A DNA stretch of 64,000 nucleotides from Kudoa neothunni. Its lineage: Eukaryota > Cnidaria. Each line of letters opens with the position of its first letter. Position 1 is the first letter of the stretch. Positions 51,801 through 63,015 of the stretch are shown here, piece by piece. The stretch covers positions 6,386,001 through 6,450,000 of the forward strand of contig OZ199838.1 in assembly GCA_964304625.1 (NCBI GenBank), in the 5' to 3' direction. A program made the translations under genes and the position numbers. The notes under the pieces were generated by a model. That model saw only the letters and a program-made list of their open reading frames with translations. It did no database searches and was not told the DNA's origin.

Positions 51801-54800
51801 TTATAATTTTAATACTGAAAAATTTGATATATTTCAGAGATAAAGATATAATTTAATTTTTTAAAAATGAAATATTTAAAGGAATCTTAAGTGATGCTAA
51901 GAACGCAATTTTTATGTGATAAAGTTTTATATTCGTTTAAATTTAATATTTAATGTATTCAGTTATCTTTGTTTCATTCAAGTTTCTTTTTTCTTTGATC
52001 CTCTGCAAACTTCACAATGAATTGTGAATGTGGGTATAGTTGAGACACGTTGGGATTCCGAAATATGTTACCTTAGAAATTTCAGACTATTTGAAATATT
52101 CTAGGGACACTGAGGTGGGTATTATACCTGTAGCTTTATTGAACACTTCGAAATCTATTTATAGCACAGTATATTAAATTAATTTGTGATATTCAATGTT
52201 ATGCTTACGGCATTTATAGGTCATGGAGAATATCTCAAATATTCTCAGTAGCGTACTTTTGCAAACTCACGAAGAAAATACAATGTTAACTTCAGGTGAT
52301 ATTAATTATTGACGTTTTTATTATGTTGGGTTGATTTCGATAGGAAAAACAAGATCATTTTCGACGTTTGCAATTGTCCCTGCCTCCGAAGATGTGCCCT
52401 TTGACAACTTTTGCTACGAATTGTTTCTTGCTATGGAATATTTGGGTAGAAGTTTTTAACGAATCTTGATCATTACATCACTATTTATGTATACTGTAGG
52501 AAACACATGCTTGATTAGTAGAAAAAATTACGAGAAAATCTTCTCCGAAGGAGTACAAACTAAAAATATTCTTCAATCGAATTTTATTTCTCAAATGGAA
52601 CTCATCTATGAAAATATTTTATTCAAAGCCGATTATGAATATACCAATTGGACAAAAATTTGTCTTCGTCAAGTAATCAACACCAAATTCAACGTGTCCA
52701 ATTTCTCTGATTGGATATAGGCTGATGTTGTGCTTATTGTGGCATTAGCTTCAGAAGAACCCCAAAAAACAAATGTAAATTTTGTGAAATAAATTAACAA
52801 ATATTATTTTTTTCATAGTTTTTGAGAAAAGTTGAAAACTCAAAAAGCTGTCGTGTGCAAAGACATTTAATATTATTGCATGAAGCAGAACGATACCGAA
52901 CCAAAAATATCACCAGATCTTGGTTGTCAACTCTCAAGCCAATATCTGCTCATTATCATGTATTCAATTAAGTTTAAAATAGTTTTTGATTTAATTCTGT
53001 GGTTTGCGATTTTTAGATACGTCTATCGAACAAATATTTCAACAAAAAAATATCCATCGAAAAACTGGTTGATATTTTTAGCTGTTTATTGGTTAGAATT
53101 CTTTTAGTATAAAAAACATCGTGAGTACATCAACTTTCCTTCAAGGTAGTGAACTTTGTTTTTGAGAATTCTATTAATTGCTACTATTACTATAGAACGT
53201 CTGATATTTGTCGTCTCGCTCGAACTCTCACTGGAAATGCTATCGGGTTGTGTTTAGGTGGTGGAGGCGCCAGGTATAATCAATTAAATACATTTTGTTT
53301 ATTACATTATATCATTTAATTCCTTTAGAGGTATTTCACATTTGGGTGTGATAAAATCTTTGGAAGATCATGGTAACACTGGTGTTGTGGTTACTTTTTC
53401 ATTAATTAGTCGAAGGTATTCCAATTGACATGGTTGGTGGGACAAGTATGGGATCGTTTGTAGGTGCAGCTTATGCTATCAACTCCGATCTTTCCCAAAC
53501 CATCAAACTGACAAACAAAGTGTCGCAGGTAGTTGTTTTTCGAATTTCAGAGTTACGCTAGAAATTATATTAAGTTTGGCGATTGTTTATTATATTTATA
53601 TCCTAACAAATACAATCGAACTCCGTTTATCCAAAATATGAGTATTCGAAAGGAAAATGCTGGTTCCCAATATTTTTGGATAATCGGGGTTCGGCTGTAT
53701 AAGATTTTGTTTATAAAAAATTATCAAACGTAAAATAAATTTGGTCAGCGCTAATAATTATATAAATATATATTACTTCTTTCTTTATATTAATACAAAA
53801 ATTGGTAATATATGACGATAACTTGTTTGGAATTTTAAGTTTTTTAAATTTAATATTTAAAAAATAAAAGAATATGCTTTAAAACGTCTTATTAAAAATT
53901 ATTACTCATATTTACTCATAGAACAATAAATTCTTAACTAATTAGATATTTTTTCATTATTTGTATGTGGTTATCCATTTTTTTTTGAAAAAATAATTTT
54001 TTAATAGTTTCCAATCATTTGTATTTTTTCAGTTCGCGAGCAATTACTAAATGCAGTATTTCCTAACCATTTTAGCATGACCTACAAAACGATTATACGT
54101 TTGTGTACGAAACGGTGAAAATCCTAAAAACCCGCCTAATATAAAACTTCTAACACCGAGCAGGAATAAATTCCACATAAAAACTTAAATCTTTTTATTA
54201 CTTTATAATTGAGGAATTTCTGAATAATTGAAGTTTCATTGAATGTTTATAACGTGGCGACTTATTACTTTATAAACAATTTAAAAATGATTTTTTAAAA
54301 TTATATCATTTCACAGGGGCTTTCCAAAATTTTGTATTATATATTCGATGTCACACTTCCATTGGTATCCCTATTCACTGGTAGTTAACCCCCATTTAAA
54401 TTTTTTTATTTTATAAATAAATTATATTTCGATTTAGGCAAATATTTCAATGACTGCATCAAACAACCATTCGGTAATATTCATATTGAAGATTTGGTTC
54501 TACCATACTTTTGTGTTACCGTTGATTTGACGGATGTCAACAAAAGAGAACATCATTCCGGAATTCTATGGAAATATGTTCGTTCGAGTATGTCATTGCC
54601 CACATATGTGCCGCCTTTGTGTGACCCTGTGGATGGCCATTTGTTAATCGATGGTGGATTCATAAACAATCTTCCAGCTGACATTATGAGAGATAGAGGT
54701 GCCAATATTGTGCTGGCTGTGGACGTGAGCTCTGGAGACACCAACAATTTCACCAATTATGGTGATACACTTTCTGGATGGAGAGTGTTATTGGGAAAAA

Positions 54801-55496
54801 TCTGCCCATTTGTTTCCCCAATCAATGTCCCAAACATGTCTGAAATTCAGTGTCGTTTAGCCTATGTTTGTTTTCACGCACAGCAAAATCTAGTGAAAAC
54901 CCTCGACAACACTATCTACCTTCGTCCCCCAATAGAAAAGTATCCTCATTCCAGTCTAGTTGTTGTTGTATTACGTGGGATTCGTTTTTGATAGGTATTC
55001 GACACTCCAGTTCAACGATTTTACTGAAATTTTTGTACGAATCCTTTCAACCTTACATCTGCTATATCTTACCGATAAAACATTGTCTAAATTATCTTCC
55101 ATATAGGACAAAGGCTACAATTATATGAACGATGTGCTCAGCGCCAATCATGATACCTATCATACACATCAATCCATTTTTCAAAAACTTATTGATAACG
55201 ATTCCTTTCATAAGAAAATTGTATTAGACTCTCTAACCCTCTACTATCAATATAATTCTATTTCTTTAACTGTGCCAAATTTTAGATTAAAAGAATGGTA
55301 CAAAAGGATGCGGCTTCGGCTCTTAGAAAAATTCGCCCATTCAAGGATCTACATACTGCAACCATCAATCCCCCTCCGCAATCTTCCTACCGAAAAAAAA
55401 CGGTCTCGATCCTACAATTCTATGCACAGTGAAGCGATACGTGTGTTCCATTCCCGGGAAGACCCAGGATACATATCCGATTCCATTCTTACATAG
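45806..55496 (+). CDS. PNPLA6/7: Patatin-like phospholipase, neuropathy target esterase family
   Basis: ER-anchored lysophospholipase/phospholipase B. The ATG at 45806 opens a short exon spliced (41-nt intron) into a membrane segment (KWILLLLLVVIIGIVVIKMF), followed by LSRFRKRDRFAFYMHKVVRK. Three cyclic-nucleotide-binding-like domains follow (examples: IYGLFDPDLLFELCQ, EYVYLILNGRVTSTK, YGRHDVIGL). The patatin domain has GLCLGGGGARGISHLGVIKS (oxyanion loop), GGTSMGSF (GxSxG serine), WKYVRSSMSLPTYVPPLCDP and DGHLLIDGGFINNLPADIM (DGG aspartate), then MSEIQCRLAYVC and LRPPIEKY. Introns are mostly about 50 nt, with one of 3.7 kb (48364-52039) and one of about 0.8 kb (53529-54317). The junction around the 3.7-kb intron is not fully in phase; a small exon may be missing. 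The final exon ends at 55496 in one frame; an alternative spliced frame would end near 55432. Confidence 0.92.
49153..50360. mobile_element. Fold-back piggyBac-type element with TTAA duplication
   Basis: TTAA at 49149-49152 precedes CCCTTGAAAGCTCAGTGGGC, and GCCCACCGAGCCTTCAAGGG precedes TTAA at 50361-50364. TTAA targets and CCCT...AGGG ends mark a piggyBac-type transposon of 1,208 bp. Inside it, an arm from about 49162 to 49500 is repeated in reverse from about 49832 to 50169. The arms are near-identical over about 335 bp, with a roughly 330-bp loop between them and a 190-bp extra segment on the right. The high arm identity suggests recent formation or ongoing correction. No transposase is encoded. 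Confidence 0.88.
49532..49757 (+). CDS. Small ORF in the loop of the fold-back element
   Basis: A 75-codon frame in the loop reads NTCDFDTIDSKTYFSIKSYF and later DKYDSLLLDVDHDSMETALW, ending SSWFLLNYVELF. Composition (Asp/Tyr/Trp rich, balanced codons) looks like a real protein fragment rather than AT-rich noise. The overlapping frame at 49486-49710 looks less natural. I do not recognise the family. It could be an exon captured from a host or transposon gene. Confidence 0.35.
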
Positions 55497-55611
55497 AAAC
55501 AATATTTAATAAATTTATTTTTCAATATCTATACATATAAAAAAAATTTATTTTCTAGCATACAAGCAAACGCTCGCTCATTTGATAGATATTGCGTAAG
55601 TGTATTGTCCC

Positions 55612-55876
55612 TCAATCATAATTGGCTCGATATGACATACTATCCAATAGATTCCACAACCTATTTTGTAAGAAATCCAAATAGTTTTCATCTATAAATA
55701 AATGAGTTGAATCCAACTGGCGGATCACAAATTTCGATGTTGGGGGTGATTGTTCATTGAGATATAAAATGAATTGTCTCACCACTGGATCACTAATTAA
55801 GCAATATAAAATATTAGCCCAAAAACTATCATCAATACCACGATAATAAAACCCCCTTCACGGATGAATGTGTCAT
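55612..55876 (-). CDS. GTF2H5: TFIIH subunit 5 (TTDA/p8)
   Basis: Smallest core TFIIH subunit, needed for XPB-dependent nucleotide excision repair and stability of the complex. Two exons, 55876-55842 and 55792-55612, with a 49-nt GT-AG intron, encode 71 residues, exactly the usual length. The peptide begins MTHSSVKGVLLSDPVVRQFI and contains LYLNEQ, SKFVIRQLDSTHLFIDE and FLQNRLWNLLDS, which line up along the whole of animal TTDA ([20 protein letters not shown] and so on). The gene is convergent with PNPLA6/7, its stop 115 bp from that of the neighbour. An NRF1-like site lies 29 nt upstream of the ATG. Confidence 0.9.
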
Positions 55877-55904
55877 TTAATCCAATACAATCCGGCGAAC
55901 TTAT

Positions 55905-55916
55905 ACGCACGCGCAG
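55905..55916 (-). promoter_or_regulatory. NRF1-like site before GTF2H5
   Basis: The minus strand reads CTGCGCGTGCGT, ending 28 nt before the ATG at 55876. Confidence 0.5.
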
Positions 55917-56194
55917 TTAAAAAATAGTTTAAGTTACGAATTTCCCTTTTTTTATTTTATTTGTCATAAAATAATATGGCAAATTATTCCACATATTTTT
56001 TTATGTTCCATCGTCCATCTGTTGACGAGGTACCATTTTGTTGAATGGTTTGAAATTTTATGTATCAAAAATAACAATATTTATTTATTAGCTTAGCTAA
56101 TTGCAAGTTTTCAGTTATCGTTAAAACCATTTTTTTATCATTTGTAGAATTTTTTTATATGAAACCGCACTCTTTAACGACGTGAAAAAACTAA

Positions 56195-56486
56195 CCTCTA
56201 ACGCAGCAATTTTCAATCAGTGATCCACAAAGTTTGCTTCAACAATCTGCGGAACCGAAAAAATATAGAAACTAATAATAGGTATCTATTTACTACTACA
56301 TATCGTCTAAGCCTTTCGCGATGTCGAATAAAATCCAAGAATAAGATCCTTTAATTTTTTATAAAACTAGTATTTTATTTATTTAAAATTTTTTTAACAC
56401 TTTATATCTATGGGGATCCACAAGACAATTTGAGTTTGCCAGGTAACCCACGATTCGGAAAAGGTTGAAAATTATTGCGTTAGAGG
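56195..56486. mobile_element. MITE with 22-bp terminal inverted repeats
   Basis: CCTCTAACGCAGCAATTTTC at the left pairs with GAAAATTATTGCGTTAGAGG at the right (2 mismatches in 22). The inner ends (GATCCACAAAG and GGGGATCCAC) look like hAT-group sequence. The target-site duplication is not obvious. Confidence 0.7.
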
Positions 56487-57491
56487 ATGAAAATCAATGA
56501 GCCAAAACAACAACTTTAAAAATTTCATTACAAATTGCCCTGGACGAATAATATGTATAAAAGCTTCTTAATAAGTATTTAAAAATGCTTTCATGACCAA
56601 TTACGTTATTATTATGGATAACATTAACATCAAGCATTTTCATCGGTTACTTAGGCTTGAGTTCTCCATATTTTTGGATACTTTATAAAAATTTAAATTT
56701 AAAATCTATATAAAAATATAATAGAATAATTTCTTAACAAAGATTCGTTCTGCGTTTAGTAACGAAATCAGAACTTTAGACAATAATTTTGCAGCCAGAT
56801 TTAAGGTGGGAATTATGAGCTCTACTAAATAAACATCGAATAACCTTGCTGTAAAAATATAAAAATTAGATTTATTGATTAACTTAATGTTTTTATATTA
56901 AATAAAAATTTAAATCTCTTAGTCTAAAAATTAGGCGTCTTGAGGGAGTTAAATAGTATAAAAACAGATTGTAATAGCTAAAAATTAAGTCTTTTATTAT
57001 TAGGATGTAGATTTTTGTTTAATTTATAAAGTTGGAAAAATTGAAGACTTATACATTGAAAATTATTGCAGGAGGAACATTTTTGTAATGCATCCAGCGA
57101 AAAATGTCTAAAATCGATCACGCACACACGTTTTTGATGACGTCATACAAAAAAATTGTTTCAATTTTATCATTTAGAGAAACTCATATTATATTTTAAT
57201 TACAAATATTTATAAATTATTTTATCGAACTTGTACCATCAACAAAATTAAGTTAAACTTTGAACGATGAAGCGTTTGAATATACAAAGATAATAACAAA
57301 CTGATACTTATAAAGTATAATTACTTTATTAAACTGTGATTTGCACCATTTTTGAATAATATCTGTAAACATATTGTTTAATATTATATCGAGATTAATT
57401 TTATGTTAATGTTGCGTTGTATAAAACGAAAAACTTCAAGCATATATCTATATTTAAATGAAATTTATTGATGGAAGTAATTGATTTAAAT

Positions 57492-58041
57492 CAAGGGTCG
57501 GCAACCTACGTCCCGTCAGTTATTTCTATCCGGTCCGCCATGCATTGACTGGCAGAAAATTTTTTTCTTAATATCTAAAGTATCTAAATACTTTTCAAGT
57601 TGTTATCTAGATGGTTTTTCTAAATTTTTGATGTTGTCAATGTAAACATTTTAGTAGACTAAAATTCATTTTCATTAGATCAGAAAACCGGAATAAATAT
57701 GGCTGTTAAATAACGTTTAAATTATTTCAATATAAGTATAGAATATTTTTAAAAAAGCATGTAGGTAAATCTCAAGATATTTGACCTAGTCCAATAAATC
57801 CTTCATTCACAAGTTTGGCACGAGTTTATTACACTGCGCGTGAAAATTATTTGATTATAATAATTTTGATTTGACGTAATTTTATAGTTTAAATGACTTT
57901 TACAAATCCTTATTCAGACATTTAAATTCAAAATTTGAATTAAGAATTATTCAATATTTTAGTAGATTAATTTAATAGGGCCCGAATTAGAGTTAGGGTA
58001 TGTCTGTTCAACCCGTCACTCAAAAAGGTTACCGAAACCTG
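57492..58041. mobile_element. Non-autonomous hAT MITE, copy 2 (550 bp)
   Basis: The left end is CAAGGGTCGGCAACCTACGT and the right end is AAAGGTTACCGAAACCTG. It is flanked by a perfect 8-bp duplication ATTTAAAT (57484-57491 and 58042-58049). Related over its length to copy 1 at 23634-24169. Confidence 0.9.
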
Positions 58042-58249
58042 ATTTAAATGATACGCTGACATGGTTAAGGTATAAAATGTCTAGGAACATTGAATATCCA
58101 ACTTTCATGTAATATTGAAATCAATATATAGCTCTGAATGGTAATGAATTATATTTTCCTCGCACTCTTTAAATATACATTATAGTAAAAAATATTAGGC
58201 GAAATAAATTTTATCGCATCAAGGTATCTTTTCTATGGAGCTACGATCA

Positions 58250-59200
58250 AATCATATTCAACAAGAAATAACCGATGAATTCGATTTTAGCAGTTACGCA
58301 AGATGTCGAAAAGGATAACCTATACGAAATGAAACCATTATACTTTTGATTGATGCCACGATTATTCAAAAGAATTAGGAACTTAATGTTATTATAGTAA
58401 GAAACTGTGTAATTAAGTGAGTTAAGTGAGGATACATATCAGTTTCTCACTTTTAATGGGTGCTGATATAAAGTCGCTCAAGCGAGATGTTCACTTGAGT
58501 TAACCCCATTTATATTTTGACAAAGTTTGGAATAACTCAGCAGAACAAAAACAACAAAATTTTCTATCTGAAATTTGGAGGAACGAAGACGCTACAAACA
58601 AAGTTCTCTAGCTGATCAAGGACGGCACCATAATCGTAATGCTCACATCGTTAATGCTAAAACAAGAAGTCATCCTATTGAGGTCACAACTACTGATGCA
58701 AGTTGCACTAAGTTCAGTAATACACTCTGATGCATGAGTGATCAAGGTTAAAAGTCCAAGTAACTTTGACGATTTTAATCAAACTCCTGTTACAAAAATC
58801 GGTTCAAACCATTATTGATGCCCAAACTAAGCAAAACCAAAGACACAGGAAGAGTGCTGACAACCCTAATCGGGCATTCGGCAAAATTTTGGCCGGTCAG
58901 ATAAACAATTTATCAAAAAACACAAAAAAATCTTATTATACATATTATGTTATGTAAATTAAACATTGCTTCAATAACGTCAAAATTATGGCAACAGCGA
59001 GCTGACGTATCAAAAAATTCTCTTATTCGAACCAGGCTATCCAATGTCGAACACAACATTTTTTTTCTCCTGATAGTCTTGAAAGCTCCAGCAGATGAAA
59101 ATATTCTCTCTGTGGAAGCGTTGCTTAGGGGAAGTAAAATAAATGAAATTCATTTTCCAATTGAATTAAAGCCACTATGTTCAGAAACCTGACTCTAAAA
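58250..59200 (+). pseudogene. Decayed coding-like segment, possibly MADF/BESS-type
   Basis: Several short plus-strand frames show non-random protein character: DEFDFSSYARCRKG, FLSEIWRNEDATNKVL, and NPNRAFGKILAGQINNLS followed by KNTKKSYYTYY. The last resembles a BESS motif (FGKxVAxxLxxL). The frames are broken by stops and shifts. Identification is weak; it may be random. Confidence 0.25.
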
Positions 59201-59419
59201 TTCGAGTGAACTCAACTTTGTGACGTCATCGCACCCTAAAAATTGAGATTCCAATTTACTTCGTTAATTAGCCTGTATTCTAGCTCAGCGAATTTGTTCT
59301 TAAATGAATTATTTGGAAACATATGAAATTGAGATTAAATTTTTGGATTTAATACGTAGGTTGGTTTTAAAAAAGTAACTTTTCTTATTTGCTCGTATGA
59401 ATTAAATGCCCTAGCGCTT

Positions 59420-60900
59420 AATTCACTTAATATTTTTTCGACACCATTTAGCTAGGATTTTTGTATCACATTCTGGAATTAATTCCATGAATTTAAAGCC
59501 ATAATCGATTTCATTTAAGTGTTTTGGCAGTTCCAAGTGATTGTACAATCTAGAATTAAATGATTTCACCAATATATTAACGTGTTCAATTGCAACCTGT
59601 GGATCAATAAATTCCATTACGACTAGCTTGTTTTTTTCTCCTGTAGTTTTATAACGGGAGACACAAAAATGAACAGCCTCTCTTACTCAATATTTTATAG
59701 GAGGTCAAGGTTAACTTGTGCCTTATATTTTTGATTAGCTTTAAGTTCGAGTAAGATACTTGTAAAATATTGAACAGGAATGCCTCAATTATTGATCAGG
59801 CGCTCAATTATTTCACTTCTACAAAGCCATCTTGTTTGAGTGCACATTTTAAATGGTGGATTTACGTCATCAATGTCATCTGAAACGGAGGACTCTACGA
59901 AGTTTTCAAAAAGTTTCAAATATTCCATTTTCCATTTGTTGCTCTTCTTGAACAACTTTGGAATATTTTTCCAAATACCACACATGTTTGGTGGAAGTTC
60001 AGAAAACGCTTCTTCAGCAACTTTGTTGAGCGAATGGCATAGACAAGTAAATCGAGTTACACTCGTATTTTTATTAAGTATTCTAGTCAAAACACTATTA
60101 TTTATCCCGGTCGTAATAACAGCTCCATCAGATCCATATCCTATTAAATTCTTGTAGTTTAGTCCAAATAATGCAATCGAACTATCAAGACTGTTAAAAA
60201 TAGTTTCGGCGTCTGTTTTTTCATTTGCCTTAATTTCGAACAATCGCGTTACAGCTGTTTTCTCCACAATAGAATAGAATAAAATGACTATGCCCAAGTG
60301 AGGTTTTATATTCATGTCTGGCCATTCATCAATTAAAATTGAAAATGGTTGATCCTCTAAGTCATATTTCAATTTCATCTTAATTGATTTTGATATTGCC
60401 TTAAATAAAAATAAAATAAGTAAAAATTAGTTCAAATACATTATTGAAGATAACAGAATATTTGGTGTGATAAACATTAAAGTCCTTTCCAAGATTTGAA
60501 CAATCTGTATTTGTACACATAACTTGCTTCATAATAATTCCTAAATGGTCTGCTGCTACATTACGAGTATTAATGGCAATTGATGCTGAAAATCGTATTT
60601 CTGATATTTTGGTATCAACGTATGTCTTTGGTTTGAAGACATATTTGTTTTCGTATATTTTTGATAGGTTCATTCTTGATTTAATATCGATATGTCTCTT
60701 AGAATCAAAAACGGAAATATAATTATAATTATTGTCGTTATTATTAATATTTATAACTTTCATGATCACCAAATGCTGATATTCTAAGCTGAAATGAGGT
60801 ATCACACCAATTACAAATACATTTATTTGAAGATTTCTCGTACTGAAGCCAAGATCTATTAGTTTTCCATTTTTCCTGAAACGCACGACAAGTGCCTAGT
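59420..60900 (-). pseudogene. hAT transposase relic with BED-like zinc finger (DUF4371 type)
   Basis: Read on the minus strand from 60900: a BED-like finger in one frame (FQEKWKTNRSWLQYEK, then CICNWCDTSFQ and SAFGDHES), an N-terminal helix (IAINTRNVAADHLG), then a 197-codon intact stretch at 60378-59785 with PFSILIDEWPDMN, KADAE-like KTDAETIFNSLDS, IGYGSDGAVITTGINNSVL, FTCLCHSLNKVAEEAF and MCTQTRWLCRSEI. It ends with a C-terminal piece (59617-59423). Shifts of frame separate these parts. A possible imperfect terminal repeat (AACTTTGT...GACGTCATCGC at 59213 and its complement near 61013-61054) suggests an element of about 1.8 kb. Confidence 0.82.
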
Positions 60901-60949
60901 TTTATTATAGTGTTTTATGATGCATCAGCCATTTTAAAATTAAACGCGA

Positions 60950-61354
60950 AAAAATCAGACAAATTCGGACAACGCTGCATAGGAAGAATTTATGTTAAAC
61001 AACCTGAAAGCGAAATCAGCGATGGCGTCATATAAGGTCTAACAAAGTTATAGATGAATGAAAAAATTTGAATTTAAAATTCGAAGTAACTGAAGTTTCT
61101 TTTTTTATCAAAATGTTGTATTACCCCCGAAACAATATAATCACATCATTTAATATAGATTCGAAATGTATCAAATATCGTTGAAATTTTGTATTATAAC
61201 TACAATTTTACACAAAATTCATCTCAAATTAACTCGGTATGAAACTTAGGAAATCCCAGAAAAGCAGGACAAATAAGCCTGCAATGACGATGTTCGTCGT
61301 ACATTACCGAAACTTGTTCGGAGCGTAACGTGACATATTGCGTCGAACTGAGCT
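60950..61354. other. Upstream flank of RPS10
   Basis: AT-rich with a weak GC-rich motif (GAGCGTAACG) at 61321-61330, about 25 nt before the RPS10 start. Nothing else recognised. Confidence 0.45.
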
Positions 61355-61922
61355 ATGGGTAAGCATGTTTTGAAAGAGCACAAGCAGTTGGTCTACAGAA
61401 CGCTTTTTGACATGGGTGTTCTTGTCGCCAAAAAAGATAACTTTGCCAAGGAACATGTAACTCTTCCTAGTGTACCAAATCTGGATGTGTTCTTGTTGAT
61501 GAGGGTAAGTTTACTGTTTGTTGCTGAATAGCTCATTAATCACGGTAAAATATTGTAGACACTTAAATCGAAAAAATGCGTAACCGAAACATTTTCATGG
61601 ACTTATCATTATTGGACTCTCACCGACGAAGGTATTGCTACACTTAGAAAGGAGTTGGGAATTCCTGCCGATGTTATCCCTGCAACACTTAAGAAAACCT
61701 CCAAAAATATTGGAATCTCCGGTGACATGAAAGGTATCTTAATTTGTGTCGTTTTTGTTGGTTCAATTTGTTTAACTTGTGCATTCTATAAGGATCGCTG
61801 AAGAACAATGAGTTGGACAAAGAACGCATGGAATACAATCAATCTGCTGAGCCAGTGGTATGAATGTTGATTTATTGATATGTAACCTAATTTGGTTTCG
61901 TTAGGCCCCAACTACCGCTTAA
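61355..61922 (+). CDS. RPS10: 40S ribosomal protein S10 (eS10)
   Basis: Small-subunit protein. Four exons: 61355-61504, 61559-61733, 61793-61857 and 61905-61922, with introns of 54, 59 and 47 nt. It begins MGKHVLKEHKQLVYRTLFDM and contains GVLVAKKDNFAKEHVTLPSV, PNLDVFLLMRTLKSKKCVTE, SWTYHYWTLTDEGIATLRKE and GIPADVIPATLKK, matching eS10 along its winged-helix domain. The tail is short (ends QSAEPVAPTTA) and lacks the Gly/Arg-rich end seen in vertebrates; total 135 residues. It lies 486 nt upstream of RPS18 in the same direction. Confidence 0.95.
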
Positions 61923-62392
61923 CAGTAGAATTTTATGTTGTACCTGACTCTAGGCTCGTATTTAGTGTTTTTTTCTGTTATTTATTTGTTTTTTTCTGTG
62001 TACAACGTTTTCTATCTCTCGGATACATGAATTTTGTTAAGTAAGTAAAATAGTTGAGTTCTAGTAATTAGCAATTTAAGGACCTTCCTAGAGGCAGTTA
62101 ACTTTGTTATAGTGTTATAGTGTTATTTTAAATTTTCTTTTTTATACGCTCGAGGAAGTGTGTTTGTTGTTTAAATAGATTATTTGAGGTGAAATGTCTC
62201 TTTGTATGCTTTCGTAACGAATCGTCACAGCTCCACTGTACTAGATTATCATTACCAATTTCTGTTATTTTCAAACGAATCTTTCCCAATGGTGTAAAAA
62301 TTAAATTTGCTTAGAATTAAGAATTAATTTGGTAATCTTTATTGCTCACACGATGGGAGTAAGTCAGTATGCTCCGAAAATTGCCGAGTCGT

Positions 62393-62403
62393 GAGCGTGC
62401 GTG
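62393..62403 (+). promoter_or_regulatory. GC-rich NRF1-like half site at the RPS18 start
   Basis: GAGCGTGCGTG ends 5 nt before the RPS18 ATG at 62409, in the same relative place as the GC motifs of GTF2H5 and PWP2. Confidence 0.35.
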
Positions 62404-62408
62404 ATAAA

Positions 62409-63015
62409 ATGGTATATGCCGTTGTTGGGGTTTACATCATATAAGTTGATTTTATAGTCGTTAATTTTGCCAGAAAAGTTTCAACACATTCTCCGTATTT
62501 ACAACACAAATGTTGAAGGGGATCAAAGCTGTGGAATAGCTCTCACTGGAATCAAAGGTATTGGAAGACGATTCGCCGACCTTATCCTTAAGAAAGCTGG
62601 AATTCCAAGCTCAAAAAGAGCTGGTGAGTTGAGCAACGAAGAAGTACTATTATTCAGCGCTTGAAGGTTGTACATATGATTTCTTCTTAGATCGACAAAC
62701 TTATGGACATCACCGCCAATCCCTTAAACTACAACATTCCGAAGTGGATGTTGAACAGACAACACGATCCTCGTGATGGAAAATACACCCATCTTGTTTC
62801 CAATCAGCTCGACGCCAGGTTGAGAGATGATCTTAACTTGTTGAGAAAAATCCGTTGCAACCGGGGTCTACGTCACTTCTGGGGGTGATTCTTTATTTTA
62901 CTGTTTTCTTACTAAAGCTAACGATCTGTTGTGTAGGCTTAAGGTTCGTGGTCAACATACCAAAACTACTGGTCGTAGAGGAAATGCTGTTGGTGTTTCC
63001 AAGAGAAAGGCGTGA
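62409..63015 (+). CDS. RPS18: 40S ribosomal protein S18 (uS13)
   Basis: Small-subunit head protein contacting the P-site region. The first exon is only the ATG (62409-62411), followed by a 46-nt intron; further exons are 62458-62643, 62691-62884 and 62937-63015, with introns of 47 and 52 nt. The protein starts [20 protein letters not shown], has [66 protein letters not shown] and [20 protein letters not shown], and ends RKA. One residue usual after NEE is missing at the exon junction. An ATG-only first coding exon is common for RPS18 in animals. Confidence 0.95.

Larger units (their letters stand above)
48364..52039 (+). other. 3.7-kb PNPLA6/7 intron
   Basis: Lies between the exon with HPFTVQTI and the exon LRHVGIPKYVTLEISDYLKY. 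Holds the fold-back piggyBac-type element (49153-50360). The remainder is AT-rich with no further genes seen. Confidence 0.7.

Noticed and set aside
62641-62690. Apparent early stop in RPS18 after NEE
   Set aside because: It lies in a 47-nt intron; the next exon continues the S18 sequence in frame.
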